From the NCBI GenBank assembly GCA_017627255.1, contig JAGAHD010000037.1:1-34589 (forward strand): a stretch of DNA of 34,589 bases, given 5' to 3'. The position numbers and the translations under genes were made by a program. Below are positions 24,051 through 31,256 of this stretch, one piece after another. Position 1 is the stretch's first letter, and each line of letters starts with the position of its first letter. The stretch is from Bacteroidales bacterium (GTDB lineage Bacteria > Bacteroidota > Bacteroidia > Bacteroidales > UBA932). Under the pieces are notes generated by a model. The model ran no database searches. It was not told the origin of the DNA and saw nothing but the letters and a program-made list of their open reading frames with translations.

Positions 24051-24656
24051 ATGGGATACGGTAATTACAAGGATCCCTTCGGGGGAAGTCCGCTCGGTAA
24101 AGCATCCTATGTCGTGCAGGCAGGGGAAAAGCTCGAACTGAGTTTTGTCGTGCTCCCCGGAGAGTCGAGGGACATCGAGGTGAGTGTCGATCTCGTGGGA
24201 GAAGGCGCAGAGGCGGTCCTCAGGGGATTGTATCTGTGCAGCGGGGACGAGCAGGTGACATTCCGGATCCTCATGCATCACCGGGCTTCGCACTGCTGCT
24301 CCCGGCAACTTTTCAACGGACTCGCCGGCGGCCGATCGCGGGTGAGTTTCGACGGGCGCATCATTGTTGCACCTGACGCCCAGAAGACCGAGGCCTATCA
24401 GGAAAACCATAATATCGTGCTGTCGGACGAGGCCCATGTGGATACGCGTCCCCAGCTGGAGATCTATGCCGATGACGTGAAATGCTCCCACGGTGCCACG
24501 ATCGGCCGCCTGGACGAGGATGCCCAGTTCTACATGCGTTCGCGGGGCATCCCGGAGGCGGAAGCCAAGGTGCTCCAGATGCTGTCCTTCCTTTCCCCGG
24601 TAACACCCGAAGAAAAGCGCAAACAAGTGGAACGTGCTGTCTTATTGCTTGTTTGA
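24051..24656 (+). CDS. sufD: Short SufD-like Fe-S assembly protein
   Basis: SufD partners SufB and SufC. This copy has only 201 residues from MGYGNYKDPFGG, where SufD proteins are generally above 400. The visible part covers the beta-helix core and the C-terminal helices: a FDGRIIVAPDAQKTEAYQEN strand region, then LEIYADDVKCSHGATIG with the conserved His of SufD (E. coli His360 region), then FYMRSRGIPEAEAKVL. The N-terminal helical domain and part of the helix are absent. The gene follows sufC by 4 bp and no further SufD-like coding is seen upstream. The reading frame is intact, so this looks like a reduced but functional version rather than a pseudogene. Confidence 0.85.
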   Translation: MGYGNYKDPFGGSPLGKASYVVQAGEKLELSFVVLPGESRDIEVSVDLVGEGAEAVLRGLYLCSGDEQVTFRILMHHRASHCCSRQLFNGLAGGRSRVSFDGRIIVAPDAQKTEAYQENHNIVLSDEAHVDTRPQLEIYADDVKCSHGATIGRLDEDAQFYMRSRGIPEAEAKVLQMLSFLSPVTPEEKRKQVERAVLLLV

Positions 24657-24675
24657 CAAAGAGTTTCTATCTTTG
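24645..24675 (+). promoter_or_regulatory. Promoter of the PUL regulator gene
   Basis: A TTG (24645-24647), a 20-bp spacer and TATCTTTG (24668-24675). It overlaps the last codons of sufD, and the ATG at 24684 follows 8 bases after the box. Confidence 0.6.
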
Positions 24676-24683
24676 GCCAAGAT

Positions 24684-26291
24684 ATGGGAAGGAAAGTCTT
24701 CGTAGTATTTCTGCTGCTGGCAACTGTTTGGTCGTGCAGCCGTTCCCGGCCTGCTGAAGAATTGTTGGTCGAACTGGACGGCTATGTCTCGGCCAGAGAC
24801 TTGTATGTCGTCCGGAAAAAGGACCGGATGGCGGCCATCCGGGACCTGGCCCTGAGTGCCCGCGATCCGCTTCGCCGCTATGAGCTGGAGATGGAGCTTG
24901 CAGACGGTTTTTTCCCGTTCAGTTTCGATTCCACCCAGGCTTGCCTGAAGCGGTGCCAGGAGTTGGCGGGAAGTGATAAGGAACGTTTTGACCTTGCTTC
25001 CATCCGGCTCGGTCACTTGTATGCGAAGGCCGGCAATTACATGGAGGCCCATAACCTCCTGTATGGCCAGTTGGACAGCGCCTCCCTGTCCGGAGACCTG
25101 AAAGCGGAATACCTGATGGCCCTGTACGATTTCAGCCGGGACCTCGCGGGCAATTCCGGCATGGTGGAGCGGCTTTCCATCCCTCCTGCCGAAGGATTCC
25201 GGAAACAGTTGCTGGAAATCCTTCCCGCACATTCAGACACGTGGCGCGTGTTGATGAGGGACCAGCTGATGGACGAGGACCGGCTGGTCGCGGCCGACAG
25301 TTTGTCGCGGCTTCTGATCAGCGGCACGAACCAGGATGAGCACCAGTTTGCCATCTATGCGTTTTATATGTCCGAGATCGCCGAGCGGATGGGACGGCCG
25401 GACGAACGTCTGCTGTGGCTGGTCCGGTCTGCGGAAAGCGATATCGTGAATGCCGTGAAGGATTATGCCTCCCTGACCATGGTCGCCCAGCATATCCTGC
25501 CGACCGACGTGGACCGGTCGTTCCAGTACCTTCGGATTGCTCAGGAAGATGCCCTCGCTTACAATGCCAAACTCCGCCCCTGGCAGATTTCCCGTTTCCT
25601 GATGGACGTGGAGGATGCCTATGCCGACCGTCAGGTCCGCTCGCGCAAGCTGATCAACGGGATTCTTTTCCTGCTTGCCGTCCTGGCCGTCATCCTTTCC
25701 GTCGTGTCATGGTTCTTTGTCAAGCGCTCCCGCCGGTTGACGCGCATGCGGAAGGAACTGGAAAGCACCAATGCCGAACTGGCTCTTGCCAACAGCCGGC
25801 TCAATGAGCTGAACAGGGAGATTTCCAAGTCCGACCAGGTGAAGGAAGAACATATCCTGAGTTTCCTGGAAGGCCTGTCCGGCCAGATCCACCACCTGCG
25901 TTCGGAGGACAACCGTTTCCGGAACCTCCTCAAGCAGGGAAAAGCGGACCAGCTCCTGAAGGAACTCTCCATCAGCGGACGCTCCGAGAAGGCGCGCGAT
26001 GAGTTTTACGAGTCGTTCGACGCCACGTTCCTGGCCATGTATTCGGATTTTGTGGAACAGTTCAACGCCCTGCTGAAAGAGGAGGCAAGGATGTACCCGC
26101 CCAAGGGCAGGCTCAATACGGAACTGCGCATTTTCGCGCTGATCCGGCTCGGCGTGGACGACAGCAAAAAGATCGCCTCCATGCTGGATTACTCCGTCAG
26201 CACCATCTACAATTATAAGGTTTCGGTCAAAAATGCCGCCCTCGGAGATCGCGAAACTTTCGAGGAACGGGTAAAAATGATCGGGAAATAG
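24684..26291 (+). CDS. Membrane-spanning TPR/HTH transcriptional regulator (DUF6377-like)
   Basis: A 535-residue protein. The N-terminus is a signal or lipoprotein-like segment ending VWSC (C18). Residues about 25-315 are helical repeats of TPR character, for example IRLGHLYAKAGNYMEAHNLL near 107-126. A single membrane segment lies at about 324-346 (INGILFLLAVLAVILSVVSWFF), followed by a coiled coil (about 350-395). The C-terminus (about 477-517) is a helix-turn-helix: LNTELRIFALIRLGVDD, then IASMLDYSVSTIYNYK. The predicted topology is a periplasmic TPR sensor with a cytoplasmic DNA-binding tail, as in Bacteroidetes regulators carrying DUF6377. It sits directly upstream of the SusC/SusD operon, so it probably controls that operon. 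The family name is from memory and the target is inferred. Confidence 0.8.
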   Translation: MGRKVFVVFLLLATVWSCSRSRPAEELLVELDGYVSARDLYVVRKKDRMAAIRDLALSARDPLRRYELEMELADGFFPFSFDSTQACLKRCQELAGSDKERFDLASIRLGHLYAKAGNYMEAHNLLYGQLDSASLSGDLKAEYLMALYDFSRDLAGNSGMVERLSIPPAEGFRKQLLEILPAHSDTWRVLMRDQLMDEDRLVAADSLSRLLISGTNQDEHQFAIYAFYMSEIAERMGRPDERLLWLVRSAESDIVNAVKDYASLTMVAQHILPTDVDRSFQYLRIAQEDALAYNAKLRPWQISRFLMDVEDAYADRQVRSRKLINGILFLLAVLAVILSVVSWFFVKRSRRLTRMRKELESTNAELALANSRLNELNREISKSDQVKEEHILSFLEGLSGQIHHLRSEDNRFRNLLKQGKADQLLKELSISGRSEKARDEFYESFDATFLAMYSDFVEQFNALLKEEARMYPPKGRLNTELRIFALIRLGVDDSKKIASMLDYSVSTIYNYKVSVKNAALGDRETFEERVKMIGK

Positions 26292-26311
26292 TGGATTTTT
26301 AGTTCTTGGAT

Positions 26312-26390
26312 CACTACTTAATCAAGCTTTTGCTTAGATACTAAATTATTGATGATAAAGGAGTTGTATTTTCGATACCACTACTTTATT
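26312..26390 (+). repeat. Direct repeat pair upstream of susC
   Basis: CACTACTTAAT (26312-26322) and CACTACTTTAT (26379-26389) are near-identical and 67 bp apart in the AT-rich 206-bp gap between the regulator and susC. They are a candidate operator for the neighbouring regulator. Chance occurrence in AT-rich DNA is possible. Confidence 0.35.
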
Positions 26391-26423
26391 ATTCTTTTGC
26401 GCGCGAGGTGTATGTTTCGTTGA

Positions 26424-26431
26424 TAATTTTG
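26424..26431 (+). promoter_or_regulatory. susC operon promoter -7 box
   Basis: TAATTTTG matches TAnnTTTG, 66 bp before the susC ATG at 26498. A TTTTG at 26395-26399 is 24 bp upstream, slightly far for a -33 element. Confidence 0.5.
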
Positions 26432-26497
26432 CATGGGACCTTGTTCCAGAACACTTTTACCAACAACAATAACCAACGCAAAACTCATCGCAAACGT

Positions 26498-29400
26498 ATG
26501 AAAAAAATTGCTATCCTGATCCTTTCATTAGGATTGAGCCTGGTGGCCATGGCCCAGAACGTCACTTTCCGGGGTGTCGTCCTGGACAAAGCACACCAGA
26601 GTGTCGCAGGCGCTTTCATCGTTCAGCAGGGCACCACGAACGGTACCATGTCGGATGCGGACGGCAACTTCTCCCTCCGCGTTCCCCAGGGCGCCGTTGT
26701 GGAAGTCTCCTGCATGGGGTATGAAAGCAGGCTTTTTACGGTGACGGAAGACCAGATGCTGGACATCCTTCTCGAGGATGATGCGCAGATGCTGGAGGAA
26801 ACCGTCGTTATCGGTTACGGTGTCCAGAAGAAATCCGTGGTCACCGCAGCCATTTCCAGTATTACTTCGGATGACCTGAAAGCCACCGCGCAGACGCGCG
26901 TGGACAATGTCCTCCAGGGTATGACCTCCGGCGTGACGGTCATCCAGAGTTCCGGTGCTCCTGATGCCGGGACGCAGGTGCGTATCCGCGGTATCGGTAC
27001 CATCAACAACTCCGAACCGCTGTACATCGTGGACGGCCTTCCTGCCGGCAGCATCGACTACCTGAACCCGAATGACATCGAGCGGATCGAGGTCCTGAAG
27101 GACGCCGCTTCCGGTGCCGTCTACGGGGCACGTGCCGCCAACGGCGTCGTGCTGATCACGACCAAGAAAGGCTCCAAGGGAAAATCCCAGGTGTCCTACA
27201 ATTTCTCTTACGGTATCCAGAACCCCTGGCGGAAACCCGCCGTGCTGAACGCGACCGAGTATGCCGTCATGATGAATGAGGGACAGTTGAATGCCGGCAA
27301 CGCCCCGATGTTCGACGATCCGTATTCGCTGGGAGAAGGCACCGACTGGATCGACGCCGTCTTCGACAAGAATGCGCCCGTGGTCAAGCATGACATCTCC
27401 GTCACCGGCGGAACGGATGTCATGGATTATGCCGTCTCCCTCGGCTACCTGAGCCGTCAGGGAACGATCGGCGGCCGCTTCGGGCGTTCTTTCTACGACC
27501 GTATCACCTACCATCAGAATCTGGGATTCAACGTGTTTGATTCTTCCGAGGAACGTAGTTTCCTCAATGCCATGACGGTGCGTACGAACCTTTCTTACGC
27601 GCACATCAGCAGCGCCGGCATCTCCACCAACTCCGAATATGGTTCTCCGCTGGGATCCGCCATCGGCATGTCCCCGCTTGAAACCATTTATGCTTCCGAG
27701 GCGGACGAGGCGCGTTACCGTGCCCTCTATCCGAATGGATATCCTTTCATCATCCGGGACAAGGAAGGTCGCGCGTATACGATTGCCGATGCCGGAACCT
27801 ACAACGAGCAGGCCAACCCGATCGCCGACCTGGACCGTCCTACGGGATCGACTGGAACCAACAAGTTCATCGCCGGCGCCCAGTCCGAACTCCAGATCTG
27901 GGACAACCTGAAACTCCGTTCCTCCGTTTCCCTGGACCTGGCGTATGTGGATTCCCACAGCTACTCTCCCGAGTATTTCCTGACATCCAAGAATTACAAG
28001 TATGACACGGTCACTCCGGTGTCCCAGTATGACAAGAACGGGAATGAGACGATCGTGGAGAAGATCAACTATGGTTCCAGCGCCTCCCAGAGCAACAGCA
28101 AGTATTTCAGCTGGCAGGTCGAGAATGTGCTGGCTTACGACAAGACCATCGGAAAGCACAGCTTCAGCACCGTGCTGGGCCAGACCCTCTTCCGTTCGAC
28201 CAGTGCCAACGTGGGAGCGGAAGCCAACGGTCTCCGCTATCCGTATGACGAGTGGAAGATCTCGGTGAACAACACGCTTGGACAGCGTACCGATGGCGAC
28301 CGCAACGGTTGGGGAAGCTGGAATTCCATTCCCTACAGCCTGATGTCCTGGTTCGGCCGTGTCTCCTACAACTATGACGAGCGTTACATGGGCGAGGTCA
28401 CTCTCCGCCGTGACGCCTCCAGCCGGTTCGGCCCGGACAACAAATGGGGTACCTTCCCTTCTTTCTCCCTGGGTTGGAATGTGAAGAATGAAGCCTTCAT
28501 GCAGTCCGTGGACTGGCTGTCCACCCTGAAACTGCGTGCTTCCTGGGGTATCAACGGTAGCGACAATATCGGCAACTTCACCTATGCCGTCTATGCAAGT
28601 TCCGGAAACAACTATGCTTTCGGTTCCGGTGCGACCGGCAGCGAGACAATCACGATCGGCACCAAGCCTTCCGGCCTGGCGAACCCGAACGTGAAGTGGG
28701 AGCAGTCCATCCAGACCGACCTCGGTATCGAGATGGGCTTCCTGGGGAACCGCATCACCGCGACGGTGGATTACTACAACAAACTCACTTCCGGCATGCT
28801 GATGGCAATGGCCGTCCCGAGCTATTCCGGAGACTCCGCCCCGCAGGGCAATGTGGGCAACATGGTGAACCGGGGCGTGGAATTCGACCTGGGTTACCGC
28901 AACCACATCGGGGATTTCCATTACAAGGTTTCCGCCAATGCCACCTATAACCGGAACGAGCTGACGTTCCTCGGCGATGACGCGACGTCCCTGTACGGAT
29001 CGAACCACAAGATCGGCCAGCTTACCCGCGGTATCGTGGGATTGCCTTTCCCGTATTTCTACGGTTACAAGACCGACGGCATCTTCCAGAATGTGGACGA
29101 GGTCAACAGCTATGTGGATAAAGACGGCAATCTCCTGCAGCCCAATGCCGCCCCCGGCGACGTCCGCTTCGTGGACGTGGACGAAAACGGCATCCTGGAC
29201 GACGCCGACCGTACATACATCGGAAAGGGTGTCCCGGACTGGACCTTCGGTATCACGCTGTCCGCCGAGTACAAGGGATTTGATTTCTCCATGCTCCTCC
29301 AGGGCATGTTCGGCGTGCAGGCCTTCCATGTGGACCGCCGTACCGACCTTTATTACATCAACCTTCCCAAGAACATCCTGAACCGCTGGACCGGCGAGGG

Positions 29401-29725
29401 TACCTCCAACAAGTATCCGCGTTTCGTCTTTGACTCGGCCAACGAGAACTACCGGGTTTCCGACCTCTGGGTAGAGGATGCTTCTTTCCTGAGAGCCCGC
29501 AACATCCAGCTGGGCTACACGCTGCCGTCCAACCTGACCCAGCGTGTCAAGATCGCCCGCCTGAGACTCTATGTGCAGGCCGAAAACGCCTTTACGCTGA
29601 CCCGTTATACGGGATGCGACCCTGAAGTGACCGGCGGTAACGGCTTCGGTTCGGATGCCGGTATCGACCGCGGTGTCTACCCTCAGGCACGTACCCTGAC
29701 CTGTGGCCTCAACCTTAATTTCTAA
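26498..29725 (+). CDS. SusC-family TonB-dependent outer-membrane transporter
   Basis: Imports oligosaccharides across the outer membrane with its SusD lid. The protein has 1075 residues from MKKIAILILSLGLSLVAMAQ, a clear signal peptide; the longer upstream frame lacks one. A carboxypeptidase-regulatory-like domain follows (about 21-95, with GVVLDKAHQSVAGAF and MSDADGNFSLRVPQG). The TonB box and SusC signature EETVVIGYGVQKK lie at 100-112. The plug (about 112-225) has VLQGMTSGVTVIQ, VRIRGIGTINNSEPLYIVDG and IERIEVLKDAASGAVYGARA. The 22-strand barrel ends with an aromatic C-terminus (CGLNLNF). susD follows almost immediately. The substrate is inferred from the GH16 gene downstream. Confidence 0.97.
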   Translation: MKKIAILILSLGLSLVAMAQNVTFRGVVLDKAHQSVAGAFIVQQGTTNGTMSDADGNFSLRVPQGAVVEVSCMGYESRLFTVTEDQMLDILLEDDAQMLEETVVIGYGVQKKSVVTAAISSITSDDLKATAQTRVDNVLQGMTSGVTVIQSSGAPDAGTQVRIRGIGTINNSEPLYIVDGLPAGSIDYLNPNDIERIEVLKDAASGAVYGARAANGVVLITTKKGSKGKSQVSYNFSYGIQNPWRKPAVLNATEYAVMMNEGQLNAGNAPMFDDPYSLGEGTDWIDAVFDKNAPVVKHDISVTGGTDVMDYAVSLGYLSRQGTIGGRFGRSFYDRITYHQNLGFNVFDSSEERSFLNAMTVRTNLSYAHISSAGISTNSEYGSPLGSAIGMSPLETIYASEADEARYRALYPNGYPFIIRDKEGRAYTIADAGTYNEQANPIADLDRPTGSTGTNKFIAGAQSELQIWDNLKLRSSVSLDLAYVDSHSYSPEYFLTSKNYKYDTVTPVSQYDKNGNETIVEKINYGSSASQSNSKYFSWQVENVLAYDKTIGKHSFSTVLGQTLFRSTSANVGAEANGLRYPYDEWKISVNNTLGQRTDGDRNGWGSWNSIPYSLMSWFGRVSYNYDERYMGEVTLRRDASSRFGPDNKWGTFPSFSLGWNVKNEAFMQSVDWLSTLKLRASWGINGSDNIGNFTYAVYASSGNNYAFGSGATGSETITIGTKPSGLANPNVKWEQSIQTDLGIEMGFLGNRITATVDYYNKLTSGMLMAMAVPSYSGDSAPQGNVGNMVNRGVEFDLGYRNHIGDFHYKVSANATYNRNELTFLGDDATSLYGSNHKIGQLTRGIVGLPFPYFYGYKTDGIFQNVDEVNSYVDKDGNLLQPNAAPGDVRFVDVDENGILDDADRTYIGKGVPDWTFGITLSAEYKGFDFSMLLQGMFGVQAFHVDRRTDLYYINLPKNILNRWTGEGTSNKYPRFVFDSANENYRVSDLWVEDASFLRARNIQLGYTLPSNLTQRVKIARLRLYVQAENAFTLTRYTGCDPEVTGGNGFGSDAGIDRGVYPQARTLTCGLNLNF

Positions 29726-29738
29726 AATGAATACAGAG

Positions 29739-31244
29739 ATGAAAAAGATATATCTTGCCCTCAGCGCCGCAGCCCTGCTGCTTGTCTCTGCCTGTTCCAC
29801 GGATTTCGTATCCCCGAAACACAACAGTTCCGAGCCGCTGGATGAGTATTTCAACACCGAGGCCCGCATGTTCCAGAGCCTGGTGGCTGCCTATGACCCG
29901 CTGGAATGGTTCGACTATGCCTTCGGCCAGTACGACGCCCTGCACCTGGTGAACGACATCATGGCGGACGACATGTACTGCGGCGGTTCCAACGACGGTG
30001 ACCAGCCCATCCTGGTCAAGACGCATTATTATACGCTGACTCCTACCGAGCAGCCCAACCAGATCTGGACGGTCTGCTATTCAGGAATCAACCGGGCCAA
30101 TACCGTGCTGCAGTACGTGGACGGCGTCGGGGAGATGTCCGACCAGACAAAGACCCTCTACAGGGCGGAGGCCATGACACTCCGGAATTTCTACTACACC
30201 CTCCTCTGGAAGTACTGGGGCAATGTCCCTTACTACGAGGAGAACCTGAAAGCCCCTTATATCGGCGAGCAGCTGGGCCACGACGAGGTGTATGCCAGGA
30301 TTGTCAGCAGCCTCGAGGAGGTAATCGCCCTGAACGTGCTCCCGATGAAGGCCGCCGTGGGCAGCGAAGGCCGCGTCACCAAGGCCATGCTGTACATGCT
30401 CTATGCAGAAGTGGTCATGTACCAGAAAGATACCGAACGGTATGCGAAGGCGCTCAATTACATGAAGGAGATCATTTCCAGCGGCCAGTACTCCCTGGTA
30501 AGCGATTTCGCCTCCATCTGGCTGGAATCCGGTGAGTGGGGCTCCGAATCTATCTGGGAAATCAACTACATCTCCGAAGGCGGTGTCCGTAGCTGGAGCA
30601 ACTCCATCGCATTGGGCGGGCAGGTGTTTTCCGTCCTCTGCGGCATCCCTGCCGAGAAAGGCACTGAGTTCCAGGAAGGCTGGGGCTTCGGTCCCATCGC
30701 CAAGAGCGCGTACGACATGTATGACGACACCGATATCCGCCGCGACGGGGGTATCCTGAATTTCGAGGCGTATGCCGCGACCCATAAGGACGCTACATAT
30801 ACTCCGCGCTGGCAGGATACCGGCTACTTCAACCTGAAATACCTTCCTTACAAGGGTGGCAACCATGGATATCTGGCCGATGACAACTTGAATTACGGCA
30901 ACAATTTCCGGTATTACCGCTATGCCGAGACCCTGCTCAATGCGGCTGAACTGAGCAGCCTGCTGGGCCAGGACGGCTCCTCTTTCCTGAAGGAGGTCCG
31001 CGACCGTGCCCACTGCCAGGACACCGGCACCTCCTATGACGACATCATCGAAGAACGCCACAAGGAGTTTGTGGGCGAAGGCAAACGCTACTGGGACCTC
31101 ATCCGCAGCGGCCTGGCTTCTACCGTGCTCAAGGGTGCGAACCACGAATACCGGACCAACGACTGGTCCGAGTCCAAGAAATACTGGCCGATTCCGCAGT
31201 CTGAAATTGACAAAGATCCTGCCCTCCAGCAGAACAACTATTAA
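29739..31244 (+). CDS. SusD/RagB-family surface glycan-binding lipoprotein
   Basis: Lipoprotein lid of the SusCD complex, 501 residues. The chosen start MKKIYLALSAAALLLVSAC gives a lipobox LVSAC (C19). An ATG 12 bp earlier (29727) is equally in frame and would add four residues. The protein has SusD TPR-like features, including ALHLVNDIMADDMYCGG, IWTVCYSGINRANTVL, YRAEAMTLRNFYYTLLWKYWGN and the C-terminal YRYAETLLNAAELSSLLG, ERHKEFVGEGKRYWDLIR and KYWPIPQSEIDKDPAL. It lies 13 bp after the susC stop. Confidence 0.96.
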   Translation: MKKIYLALSAAALLLVSACSTDFVSPKHNSSEPLDEYFNTEARMFQSLVAAYDPLEWFDYAFGQYDALHLVNDIMADDMYCGGSNDGDQPILVKTHYYTLTPTEQPNQIWTVCYSGINRANTVLQYVDGVGEMSDQTKTLYRAEAMTLRNFYYTLLWKYWGNVPYYEENLKAPYIGEQLGHDEVYARIVSSLEEVIALNVLPMKAAVGSEGRVTKAMLYMLYAEVVMYQKDTERYAKALNYMKEIISSGQYSLVSDFASIWLESGEWGSESIWEINYISEGGVRSWSNSIALGGQVFSVLCGIPAEKGTEFQEGWGFGPIAKSAYDMYDDTDIRRDGGILNFEAYAATHKDATYTPRWQDTGYFNLKYLPYKGGNHGYLADDNLNYGNNFRYYRYAETLLNAAELSSLLGQDGSSFLKEVRDRAHCQDTGTSYDDIIEERHKEFVGEGKRYWDLIRSGLASTVLKGANHEYRTNDWSESKKYWPIPQSEIDKDPALQQNNY

Positions 31245-31256
31245 CAGAGCGACACC

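Noticed and set aside
26528..29869. Open frame of over 1100 codons on the minus strand opposite susC
   Set aside because: It mirrors the SusC gene, has no signal peptide, promoter or domain, and crosses the start of susD. GC-rich codon usage explains the lack of stops.
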